A program made the position numbers and the translations under genes. Source: Nepenthes gracilis (lineage: Eukaryota > Streptophyta > Magnoliopsida > Caryophyllales > Nepenthaceae). From it: DNA of 64,000 bases. Of this stretch, positions 52,195 through 63,310 are shown in pieces; the first letter of the stretch is position 1, and each line of letters starts with the position of its first letter. The notes below the pieces were generated by a model. That model was not told the DNA's origin and did no database searches. It saw only the letters and a program-made list of their open reading frames with translations. The stretch is taken from positions 6,115,701-6,179,700 of the forward strand of contig BSYO01000004.1 in the NCBI GenBank assembly GCA_033239525.1, written 5' to 3'.

Positions 52195-53227
52195 ATGTAT
52201 TCAGTCACTCTTGATTTTCGGTTCTTCTCTTAGATTTACGAATTATGATTTTATTTTATTTTATTGACCTTAATTACTATCAAAATCTTGTTTTGATCGT
52301 ATTCACTTCTGCTGTTGTTTTGACATGAAAATTAGGTTATCTGGGGGAGGATTCATCACTGGAATACACATATCCCGATCCGTCATGTGGCATGCAAGGT
52401 CATCCGCAACATGTTCTGACTTACATGATAGAGAATTTATTGCAAGAGGACGCATATTCCGATCCGTTGCGCAGAATACAAAGTTATCTCGTAACTTGTC
52501 CGGGGCTACGAAGTGGGATTTTATCGCCGAAGACGCATATCCGAGATCGATTCGTGGTATGCATGGTAATCCGCGAGCTGTCCAGAGATATCTGATAGGA
52601 GATTTACTGTCTGAGAGTGCATATTCCGATCCATCGTGCGAAATTCAAAGTTATTCACAATCAGTATAGAGTTGTTAGATGGAGGATGTACTGCCAGAGG
52701 ATGCATATCCTGATCCATTATGCGGTACGGGAGGCTCCTCGCATCATGCCCCGAGTGATCGTATGCAGGAGGATCGCCCTTCGCCTTGTGCCATCCCGTC
52801 TCCCCATCAAAAAAAATAAAACTGTAGCTTCCTCAACCGGTAACATTCTCTCACCCTTTCCATCTCAATTGCATTCTCACATCTGAAATGTTTTATTCGG
52901 TACATTTTTAAAAAATAGTGTACACTTAAAAAATTCGAACAAACACTTGGTTGTTTCCTTATCAAGGGCAACATGGGACTGTATAGATATAACTAAAAGA
53001 CTAATAAATCTAACTCATAGGATAAGGAATAATGTTGCTTCATTCCCAGCAAGCCCCATCACCCCAGAATGTGTGTCCGAGAATGTTTAACGTATGGTTT
53101 TTTGGATACTTACCAAAAACAAGGTATGGCTTTTTGGAATGTGAAGTAATGTTTGACACATGTTTATATTTCAACTGAGTAAGTTTTAATTTAATGTTGT
53201 AGTTTGATTTTTATATGGTGCTGCTGA
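52195..53227 (+). pseudogene. CYSTM pseudogene, copy C, with five 84-bp modules
   Basis: The exon-1 start MYSVTL matches MSSITS of copies A and B, but the donor GT is lost (GATTTT). Exon 2 equivalent 52336-52839 is 504 bp instead of 190 because a module containing AYPDP-type codons is repeated five times at 52369, 52453, 52536, 52620 and 52704, that is 84, 83, 84 and 84 bp apart. The frame holds through two modules, then shifts. Exon 3 (from 53203) encodes CLIFIWCC then TGA, where A and B have a third Cys of the CCC run, followed by a degenerate tail. A truncated product is conceivable, but loss of the donor and the frameshift argue for a pseudogene. Confidence 0.8.
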
Positions 53228-55400
53228 TTACGGGATATATGTTGCTAGCGATGAAGTGCATTCACGCAACGTGAATACAATCGGATATCGTAGTTTGTGG
53301 ATGATGCATGCTCTCAAATCAAAATCAAGATCTACACGTTATCTTTTAGTTCTTTTCCTTATTTTATCTTAGATAAACAACGATATAATATCTATTATTA
53401 TTATTATATATTAATGTGAAAATTTTAAATTTTTGACTTATATGTATGTAAAATTTAGTTATAAAATCTACTACTATTATTATTGTTGTTATTGTTATTG
53501 ATACATTTAGTAGTTAAAAGGTAATAGAATTGTGTAATACTAATGTGTAAAACTTAGAGGGAGATTCATTGCAAATTTTAATTTGCCTGAAATAAGACAG
53601 ACCCAACGTGATGTTTTCATTATCACATCATATAATTTCATAATCTTGTAAAAGAAAGATTGTTTTCACTTGGAAAATAACAAAATATTCATTAATCAAA
53701 AATATATTTTCTAAATTCAAATAATTTTTGGTAGTATGGTTAATCAACACACCCTTTCCTAATAATTGGAGATCCTATCCCTCCAATGAGAGAAAGATTT
53801 AGATTCTTTTAATAATCATCATTCGATATTAATTGAATGATTATGTTATTTTTTCAAAAAAAAGTCAATTTTTTTTAAAGAAAGATTTTAACCGTTTAAT
53901 ATTCGATATTGAATAGTTGCATCGATATTGATTCAATATTAATTAAATAATTATGTTATCTTTTTACAAAAAAATTATTTTTTTAAGATTTTAACTCGGA
54001 TGACTATAATGAGTGGGGTTAAATCAAATACTCTCTTAAAGGGTATAGTAATTGATTGCGCCACACATTATTTACAAATTGTGCCCATGTCAATAGCAAT
54101 TGATTATTTTTTTTAATTTTAATTTTATTATTTTTTTAACCAACACAATATATCATTCAATCTAAAATATCCAAATTAACAATCAATTCAACTGCCATAA
54201 CTATGAGTTGTTATGGATAAATCTTTAAATTGTTATACATAAATATTTAAATGACTATTTAAAATTTTATAATTTTGTCAACCAACTCAATCACTACTAA
54301 TCCTAATCAATTGTTTGACTACCCGTATCTATCAATTTTTATACCTTATGGAATGATTTTGTAAAATAGGGGACAAAAACATTAGTCCCAATATTGAAAT
54401 TATTACTCAGGGTAGAAAATAACATTTAGAGTTTACAGTAATGTTTTGGATGAAAAATTTTGTTGTTTGATATTAATATATTGAAAAAATATTATTTGCT
54501 ATACGATATGATAAATATTATCCTAAGAAAATAATATTTTTTATCTAAAAATTTTATGATTTTTGCTTTTACCAACACATTTGAGAGCAAAGATGAATCT
54601 TGGTCTTCGTATTGCTTGGGGATGGTAGCCAAATGAACGATGGGTATGCTGGTGGCATTTTTTTAGTTATTTATTATAAATATTTTTCATGAAATAATGT
54701 TTCAGTTATTAATTAATAATAATATTTTTGCATAAGATATATAGATTAATGAATATCATATCACAGATATATTTTAAAATAATTAAAAAATATCTTTCTA
54801 ATAATATATGAAAAAAGATTTTTTTTGTTGATTAGGTTTGACGAAAAATTGCTTTCGTATCAGCAAAAAATTACATGAAAAAAATAAAGTTGAAATAAAT
54901 TAGTTTCTTTATTTTCATGCAGATGGAAAAGATATTAGATATTACATTATATTCTCTATTATGGTTTTATTGTTAATAAAAAGATAGCAAAATGATATTT
55001 AATTATTTTTTCCTTTCTTCCAATAAGTAAAACCACTAAGCAAAGCCAACTTTCTAATTTTTTACGAATTTTTCCGCCGATTATTGGGTTTTTGTTTTGT
55101 AAAATAGATTCTATTCTACTTTATAGTGTATTAAATACTAAATTGTTTGAATACTACATATTAAGAATGGTTGGTCGGACATTTATTTTAGTTATATTAA
55201 TCTTTGAAAATTTTACTAAAAAAATATGATTCAAAATGCCCCCAGAATCTAAATTTTGAATAATATTAACAGATAAATTAGATTCAGAATTTTTTTAAAA
55301 AAAATTTCTAAAATAAAAAGAAATAATATTTCGCTTTTTTACTTTTATCAGATAATCAAAGGACCTTAGTATACCGAACCAATGGATGTATATTTGGAAA
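53228..55400. other. 3' flank of unit C without genes
   Basis: AT-rich, matched to unit D 59140-61228 with the TRIM absent. No gene recognised. Confidence 0.7.
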
Positions 55401-56059
55401 TCAAAAATAAAATCAACATATTATACTTTTAATTGTCAAAAGTTAGAAATACCCCTTATGGAGATTCGAAAAAGATTTATTTTAAATAAATAATTATAAT
55501 TTAATTAATTTAAAAAATTAAAAATTTAATTATTTTAAAATAATTAAATTATAAATTTTATTTGAAAACTAATAATTAAGATTGAGACTCGATCCCCATG
55601 TTGTAGAATTCCTTCTGACCATTACATTAAAATTTATATATATCATATGTTCTTTTAGTTTTTATGAGAATATAAATGTTTTAAAATTTTATATAATTTT
55701 TTAAATATTATATTAGTTATATTTTATCTTAACCGTCAGATAATATAAATTAAATAGTAAAATATATACAATCGATCTCAGATTTCGTTAACCTCCAGAC
55801 TTGATAATTGGACACATAGTTCACTTGTCATTTTACAAATTATGCCATGTGCAATAATAATTAATGTAATTATCTGACAGTTTTATTATTTTTTTAACTA
55901 ACACAATAACCAATTATTCAATTACCATAACTGTCAAGGGATAAATGTATAAATTGATATTATTTTATATTATCTTATTATTTTGTTAACCAACAACAAC
56001 CAACTATTCAATTCTTACTATATTAATAGATTATTTAAACACCGTAATTATCGTCCGTT
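55401..56059. other. AT-rich spacer
   Basis: No gene or recognisable element. The word AACCAACAC/AACTAACAC with TTATTATTTTTTTAAC recurs here and in the C and D flanks, which hints at local duplication. Confidence 0.6.
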
Positions 56060-56345
56060 ATAATTTTAAAAATTTAATTTTTAAAACTTATAAATTAATT
56101 GTATGAACTATATAGCATATTTTTTTTAGTTTACATGTTTCAACCATTGAATTATTAAAAATAAATATAAACTTAATTTTTTGTTTTCTTTTTCTCTTTC
56201 ATCTTCTTATATATTAATTTTGATCATTTTATTAAAAATGAATGTATCATTAAAAATATAAATATTAATTTTTAATTTTTAAATACCACATTAATAATAA
56301 AAATATCAAAATAACTGTATTTTTATAGGTAATTTTTATAGGTAT
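56060..56345. repeat. Single stray monomer of the 314-bp array
   Basis: About 285 bp match array monomers: ACTATATAGCAT at 56106, TTTACATGTTTCAACCATTG, CTCTTTCATCTTCTTATATA and ACCACATTAATAATAAAAAT. It ends in a duplicated TTTTTATAGGTAATT. It is closest by eye to the monomer at 39759-39975, next to the CTTAT solo LTR. Confidence 0.85.
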
Positions 56346-57650
56346 GACTTCTGCAATGGCTCCCTTCAGGACTCTAAGGTTGATTTTAGAGTGGTAGTTA
56401 GATAATTAATTAAATAATATTAAATTATATTTATAATAATAAATAATAATAATAATAAAAGAAGGAGAAGTAGTAAAAATAGAGAGAGAGAGAGAGAGAA
56501 ACGAACGAAGACGAAGGAGAAGAAGGAAAGAGGAAGAAGAGGGAAAGAAGAGGAGAGAAAGGGGGAACGGCGCGCGAGGGTTGCGGCAAGGATGAAGGAA
56601 AGAAGTTGAGGCTTTAATCGATGCCATTCGCTATATAAAGAAAGGGTGGGCAAGGAAGTAGGGAGATGAAAAACCTAGCTGTGCTGCCGTCGCCGTTGCC
56701 GTTGCCGCTGCTCATCGCCGTCGCATTTGTTCCTTGCCGTTGCCACTGCTACTGCCATCGTCGACCAGTGCCGGAAGAAGAGTCGCCGTCGCCGTGATTA
56801 TCGTCACCGCCGTTTGCCGTTGCCATTGTGTCGAAGCGGAAGACGAAGACGAAGACGAAGCCGAAGCCGAAGCCAAACCGGTACTAACCTAGATGTGGTT
56901 TGCAGTAATCAGGCAAGTGAACCCCTCTACTGTCATTCTACTCAATTTGCAAGTAAATCCCCGTTAATGTCATTCTCCTCTATTGCAAGTTTATTTGAGT
57001 TCGTTCGAATCTGTCTATTTTGCAATGCTCCAATTCTCGCAAGTAAAAATTTCCTATTTCAGTAAATAAGTTATTCCATTTTCATTGTTGATAATTATAC
57101 TTTGTTGCATGCTCTGATTTTGTGGAAATCGGATTGTATCCCTGATTTGGAGTGGAAAAATGGAAGAACAGAGGAACGGCTCGACCTAGTGGATGACCCG
57201 AAATTTTGAGGAATTAACGGCAAATTGGGAGATAACAATCTTGTGGGTTAACAAATCGTGATCTTTGTTTGTCATTTTAGGAGATTAAAATTTGGATTCA
57301 TTTCAATTTGGGGTGAGAATCGAACAGAACATGAGGAACAGAGGGTCCTGCTCTGTTTTCGATGGGGTTATGGCAACGGTTTAGGTTGTTGTTGAGTGTG
57401 GGTTCGTGTGCTGAGGAAGTGTGGGTGGAGGTGTGTGCAGATTGGTGATGGCGGTGAAGATGGTGTGAGGATTTGTGTGTGCAGCTGCCGTGTATGGTGT
57501 GTGAGCCGTAGTGTGTGTGAAGCCATGGGTGCGTAAACCGTGGCGTGTGTGGAGCCGTGGGCGTGGTCTGTGTAGCCGTGGTGTGGTGGTGTGAGCCGTT
57601 TGTGTGTGAGTGCTTTTGGGTGTGTTGGCAGTGCTGTAGCCATGGGTATT

Positions 57651-57693
<43 letters not shown>

Positions 57694-58160
57694 ATGATAA
57701 ATAATATCGAGGATATTTATAGTTTTTATGTATGTTGTATGTATAAAGGTATATAAAGGTATATTGGTCGATGTGCGGAGTGATACCGATTGTATGAAGA
57801 AATAGATATTACCAATTAATTGTCGGAACTTTACAAAATTAATTGGGAATGAAAATTGAAATAAAAATATCGTTGGCTTTAGTCTTAACAGAGATTTCTA
57901 CAAAAATAAAATGGAAAAATAGTAAAGTAGTTGAAATTTGATCACATCTAGATCCTTGTATTCCCTTTAGATGTTCGAGATACGTTTTTGTGTTGGATTT
58001 GATTGTGAAGTACGAAATCACAAGACCGAACGATATTCCTATTATTATTGTTGCAAAACTTTTCTTTGCGTTATCTTCGGTTGTGTGAGTATTTGGTTAT
58101 TAGTTTCCTACGGTCAAGGTAAAGGAAAGCATGAAAACCTAATTGACCTTAATTATGAAT
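56346..58160 (+). mobile_element. Second chromovirus-like Gypsy LTR segment
   Basis: Order of parts is the same as in the minus-strand LTR at 47414-49795: an AT-rich stretch with AAT microsatellite, a GAGAGA-rich leader (56485-56560), a GC-rich coding-like block, then T-rich sequence. No clear termini or target duplication. It replaces exon 1 and the promoter of unit D. Contains (GAAGAC/GAAGCC)n at about 56845-56875. Open frames at 56727-57065 and 57971-58213 are inside it and have no family match I recognise. Confidence 0.5.
57400..57700. repeat. GTGTG/GAGCCGTG minisatellite and (AT)n tract
   Basis: The words GTGTGTG and GAGCCGTGG or AGCCATGGG alternate about eight times over 240 bp with irregular spacing, followed by an (AT)n tract at about 57655-57690. 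Confidence 0.8.
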
Positions 58161-58250
58161 TACGGTTTTATTTTATTTTATTGACCTTAATTACTATCAA
58201 AATCTTGTTTTGATCGTATTCACTCTTTATTGTTTTGACATGAAAATTAG

Positions 58251-59140
58251 GTTACTGGGGGAGGATTCATCACCGGAATACATATCCCGATCCGTCATGT
58301 GGCATGCAAGGTCATCCGCAACATGTTCCGACTTACTCGATAGAGAATTTACCTGCAAGAGGACGCATATTCTGATCCAGTTGCGCGGAATAACGGGTTA
58401 TCTCGCACCTTGATCTAGGCCTACCGGACGGGGATTTTTTGCCGTAAGACGATATCCCGGATCCGTTACGCGGTATGCATGGTAATCATGAGCTGTCAGA
58501 GACATCCGATAGGAGATTTCTTATGCGAGAGTGCATATTCCGATCCATCGTAAGCGAAATTCAAAGTTATTCACAATCGAGACAGAGTTATCGGGATGGA
58601 GGATGTCTTGCGCGAGGACGCATATCCACGATCCGGTATGCGGTGCGGGAGGCTCTTCGCAACATGCCCGAGTGATCGCATGCGGGAGGATCGCCATTCG
58701 CCTTGTGCCATCCGTCTCCCCATCGGAAAAAAACGAAATCATGTAGCTTCCTCTGCGGTAACATTCTCTCACCCTTTCCATCTCAATTGCATTCTCACCA
58801 AGAAATGTTTTTATTCGGTACATTTTTAAAAACAGTGTACACTTAAAAAATTAGAACATACACTTAGTCGTTTCCTTATCTAGGGCAACATGGGACTGTA
58901 TAGATATGACCAAAATACTGATAAATCTAACTCATAGGATAAGGAATAATGTTGCTTCATTCCGAGCAAGCCCCATCACCCCGGAATGTGTCCGAGAATG
59001 TTTAACGTATGGCTTTTGGATACTTACCAAAAAAAAGGTATGGCTTTTGGAATCTGAAGTAATGCTTGATACATGTTTGCTTTTTAACTGAATAAGTTTT
59101 AATTTAATGTTGCAGTTTGGCTTTTATATGGTGCTGCTGA
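58251..59140 (+). pseudogene. CYSTM pseudogene, copy D, lacking exon 1
   Basis: Exon 2 equivalent 58251-58757 carries the same five modules as copy C at 58281, 58366, 58451, 58534 and 58621, with more small indels, so the frame is broken several times. Exon 3 from 59116 reads CLAFIWCC and then TGA, identical in position to the stop in copy C. The remaining tail after the stop is LRDICC, still recognisable. No exon 1 or promoter is present. Confidence 0.85.
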
Positions 59141-59299
59141 TTACGGGATATTTGCTGCTAGCGATGAAGTGCATTCACGCAGCGTGAAGACAATCAGATA
59201 TGGTAGTTTGTGGATGATGCGTGCTCTCAAATCAAAATCGAGATCTGCACGTTATCTTTTAGTTCTTTTTCTTAGTTTATCTTAGATAAACAACGATAT

Positions 59300-59760
59300 T
59301 GTAACGTCCCCGGAGCATCCGCACTGACGATATTGTCCGCTTTGGACCGTCCCCTGCCGCCTAGGCCGTCACAGGGCGCCTCACGGTTTTGTTCCCGGCA
59401 GACGGAATCCACCGCCCCCAAACGCGGCGCATGATGGAAGAGGTATCCACACCCTTTATCGGGCGTCTTCCGTTCCATCCCCATCCGATGTGGGACTCTA
59501 CGCCCACCCCCGGGGGACCTGGCGTCCTCGGCCGGGCACACCGACCGATCCGCTCGATACCATTTGTAACGTCCCCGAGCATCCGTGACCGACGATATTG
59601 TCCCGGGACAGACCCCCCCCGCCGCCTGGCCACAGGCGGCGCCTCACGGTTTTGTTCCCAGACGGAATCCACCGCCAAAACGCGTCGCCAATGGAAGAGG
59701 TATCCACACCCTTTATCAGGCGTGCTTCGTTCCCCTCCCCATCCGATGTGGGATTCCACA
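59300..59760 (-). mobile_element. TRIM element (complete, 461 bp), target duplication GATAT
   Basis: Two LTRs of about 200 bp (59300-59501 and 59565-59760) flank a 60-bp interior. On the minus strand the LTR starts TGTGGAATCCCACATCGG and ends GGGGACGTTACA, the widespread plant TRIM type with a TTTATAAGG-like promoter word and GGTGTGGATACCTC. The interior begins AATGGTATCGAGC, a primer site for initiator Met tRNA. GATAT flanks both ends (59295-59299, 59761-59765) and unit C has the empty site. Open frames at 59272-59790 are inside it. Confidence 0.92.
59552..59564 (-). promoter_or_regulatory. TRIM primer binding site
   Basis: AATGGTATCGAGC on the minus strand, next to the end of the 5' LTR, is close to TGGTATCAGAGC. 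Confidence 0.75.
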
Positions 59761-61235
59761 GATATAATATCTATTATTATTAGATATTAATGTGAAAAAT
59801 AAGAATTTCTGACTTATATGTATATAAAATTTAGTTATGAAATCTGCTACTATTATTATTGTTGTTGTTATTAATGCATTTAGTAGTTAAAATGTGATAG
59901 AATTGTGTAATACTAATTTGTAAAACTTAGAGGGAGATTCATTGCATATCTTAATTTGCATGAAACAAGACAGACCCAACGTGATGTTTTCATTATCACA
60001 TTATATATTTTCATAATCTTGTGGAAGAAAGATTGTTTTCACTTGAAAAAATACAAAATATTCATTAATCAAAATGTATTTTCTAAATTCAAATAATTTT
60101 TGACAATATGGTTAATCAACACAATTTTCCTAATAATTGGATATCCTATCCCTCCAATGAGAGAAAGATTTAGATTCTTTTAATAATCATCATTCGATAT
60201 TAATTGAATGATTATGTTATTTTTTTAAAAAAAGAAGTCAATTTTTTTAAAGAAAAATTTTAACTGTTTAATATTCGATATTGAATAGTTACATCGATAT
60301 TGATTCGGTATTAATTGAATAATTATATTATTTTTTAAAAAAATTATTTTTTTAAAAAAAAAAAATTTAACTTGATGACTATAATGAGTGGGGGGTTAAA
60401 TCAAATAGTCTCTTAAAGGGTATAGTAATTGATGGCGCCACACATTGTTTACAAATTGTGCCCATGTCAATAGCAATTGATTATTTTTTTTTAATTTTAA
60501 TTTTATTATTTTTTTAACCAACACAATATATCATTCAATCTAAAATATCCAAATTAACAATCAATTCAACTACCATAACTATGAGTTGTTATGGATAAAT
60601 GTTTAAATTGTTATACATAAATATTTAAATGACTATTTAAAATTTTATAATTTTGTCAACCAACTCAATCACTACTGATCCTAATCAATTGTTTGACTAC
60701 CCGTACCTATCAATTTTTATAACTTATGGAATAATTTTGTAAAATAGGGGACCAAAAACATTGGTCCCAATATTGAAATTATTACTTAGGATAGAAAATA
60801 ACATTTGGAGTTTACGGTCATATTTTGGATGAAAAATTTTGTTGTTTGATATCAATATATTGAAAAAATATAATTTTTTATACGACATGATAAATATTAT
60901 CCTAAGAAAATAATATTTTTTATCTAAAAATTTTATGATTTTTGCTTTTACCAACACATTTGAGAACAAAGATGAATCTTGGTCTTCGTATTGCTTGGGG
61001 ATGGTAGCCAAATGAACGAAGGGTATGCTGGTGGCATTTTTTTAGTTATTTATTATATATATTTTTAATGAAAAAATGTTTCAGTTATTAACTAATAATA
61101 ATATTTTTACATAAGATATATAGATTAATGAATACCATATCACAGATATATTTTAAAATAATAAAAAAATATCTTTCTAATAATATATGAAAAAAGTTTT
61201 TTTTATTGATTAGGTTTGACAAAAATCGCCAGATC

Positions 61236-62132
61236 TGTTGCCATTTTGATATAGGCGCGGCAAAACCTTGACCCCGATTAAGAAGTTTTAAACGCTCACC
61301 TTTCCAGAGGAGACTAAATGGCCCAAGTAAGGAAGCCCAAGGGCCGAGAGCCCAGGAGGTTTCGCACACCCGAACGGCCTGGAAGAATCTCTCGGACTTT
61401 CCAGAGGACCCCACACGAACTGTTCTCTCCGCACAAGCCCACGAGCTTACAAGGGGACTCCTAACCAGACGAGGACCGCCCGTTCACGGCCGGGAGTGCC
61501 AGCTGGCCTATTTCGCTCGGTTTCCAAGAAAGCTGTCGCTTATACTGCTAGCCAGATCAATAGAAACGCGCGCAATCAAATCGGGTAGAGATCCAGATCT
61601 CAGACACTCCGGGACACTCTCAGACAGTGCGGCCAGCCCGCATGCCACTCTCCACACGTCAGCTGCATTAATAGAGGCCAGTGGACCAGCTCCTCAACCG
61701 CCGGATGGACGCCACGTGTCCACTCCCCAACGGCCCGACTTCCACTATAAATACACAGCAAGACCCTCCTTTCAAGAGTGAGAGCTTCTCAGACTCACGA
61801 CCCTGAGCCCAAAAGCTTCCATCAAGCGCTCTCCCTCTCCACACTCAACTTCTCAAAGAAGTGTAAAAGGGCTCCCAGTGAGCATAGCTTCCTTAGGAGA
61901 TAAATACAAAACGAGAGTGGGAAGGGATTAACCCTCACAATTATCTTTCTGTAAAATCTCCAACCCATATAGTGAAGCTCTTTTACAGGCCCCGAGCCTA
62001 GTGGGTTTTCCTCCCCATTCAAGAGGAGGTTTTCCACTTAAAACATCCGGCCTCAATCCTCACCTCGTGTCCCAACACATCACCCACTTGTGTCACGGTT
62101 AACCACGGATCCGATCGGACGTGGATCCAACA
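61236..62132 (+). repeat. 5' LTR of the Gypsy-like element
   Basis: Ends GTGGATCCAACA at 62132 and probably starts TGTTGCCATTTTG at 61236, so about 897 bp. TATA box CTATAAATACA at about 61744. The end resembles those of the LTRs at 32858, 38538 and 47082 (GACGCAACA). The left border cannot be confirmed because no second flank is in the window. Confidence 0.55.
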
Positions 62133-62196
62133 TGACCTTCCTAAGAGATCGGCAGGTGGTCCCCACTCACTACATCTCTTCGCCATAGCTTGATCC

Positions 62197-63080
62197 GTGG
62201 AACGAGAACACAACATTAGCGGCAAATGCGTGGGAAGGAAGAAAAAAACTAAGCGGCCTCCCCCCCCAACAACAAGCAAACGCCCCCAAGGATGTTATAC
62301 AGACAAGGCGCACGTCCACCGGAGGGAAGACTACCACGACCAGTGTCTCCGTCGGGCGCGTAACGAGCGGCGACCCCGGCACCTAACACCCGCAACTCGG
62401 GCGCGGAAGGTGGACAGCCTCACAAGGGCCGCCCATGACCTCCAGCTGAGGCAAAAGTGAACACTCTAGGAGCCCCCCTCGTAAAAGCCCCGCGCCATAT
62501 GGCGCTGAGAAGATGTTTGTTGGGGCGCGGGCTCTGGCGAGTTGAGGACTACCTCAACAAAAAGAAGTCCATGAGTCCGGCCCCATCAAGGAGGGGGCTC
62601 AAAAGGCTGAAGATGGGTCTCTCGGATTTAAGGCCGGTAGGTGAAGCAACTCAGCCAAGAAGACCCGAAAGACCCCTTGCCCCGAGGACGGGGATGGAAG
62701 AAGAAGGGCGACCGCCCACGGGAAGACCAACCCACTGGGCCAAGGCACGATATACCCGAACGGATGGTCGGGAAGAAAGACACTCGAGGCCCATTGGCCT
62801 TCGGCGACTCCTCCGCCAACATCTCGAGGCGGATCGAGAACGAAGAGTTCCTAAGATGGCCCAAGGCGTTGAAAAACCCGGAGGGAGGTGACTAATGGGA
62901 ATACTGCCATTACCATGGCGTTGCGGTCACGACACCGAGGACCGCAAGAAGCTCAGGCGAAACTTGAGCGGCCGGGCAATGAAGGATACCTCGACCGCTT
63001 CTGCGGGCCTCGGCGCGGCCGGGCAATAACAGCATGGAAGTCTGCCCTTTCACGCAAGGCCATCAAGGCCACGCTGGGTT
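62197..63080 (+). pseudogene. Degenerate gag of Tat-like element
   Basis: At 62830-63000, spread over two frames, words match the C-terminal gag of Tat/Ogre elements: a RIENEEFLRWPK-like stretch, then YCHYHGVAGHDTED and a YLDRF word. In active relatives the last Cys of the CHHC cluster follows GHDTED, but here it is Arg. Several frameshifts lie upstream, so no intact protein exists. Confidence 0.6.
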
Positions 63081-63116
63081 AAAAAAAAAAAGAGAGAGAG
63101 AAAAGAAAAAAGGGAC
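63076..63116. repeat. Purine-rich tract
   Basis: An A-run, (GA)n and another A/G run directly after the gag remnant, with no coding sequence. Confidence 0.7.
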
Positions 63117-63310
63117 AAAAAAGCCTTGAGGCCACTCAATGTAAGAAAAATATGCATTAATAAAACATGCATTTCTTGCCCTTACAACGAAGTGTTTCCA
63201 TGATCTCTCTTCAACCGCTTCCTGCGACGACCCGGGCCAGGCCCCGGCCCCGGAGCAGCAGGAAGCAACCAGCAACTCACGACATATAATCATTAAAAAC
63301 TCATTTGTGA

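Larger units (their letters stand above)
51860..55400 (+). repeat. CYSTM segmental duplication unit C
   Basis: The 5' flank (51950-52190) is a diverged relative of the sequence before the CYSTM-A start. The 3' flank to about 55400 matches unit D closely up to 54840 and, at 55190-55390, the end of unit A. It has no solo LTR. C and D are more alike to each other than to A and B. Confidence 0.8.
58163..61228 (+). repeat. CYSTM segmental duplication unit D
   Basis: Close copy of unit C from intron 1 (TTTTATTTTATTTTATTGAC) to the TAGGTTTGACAAAA word near 61220, with one TRIM insertion. The left junction falls in intron 1, so exon 1 is missing. The right side is cut by the Gypsy element at 61236. 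Confidence 0.88.

Noticed and set aside
59361..59790. Overlapping GC-rich open frames of 132-133 codons
   Set aside because: They are translations of the two TRIM LTRs and shift frame between the copies.
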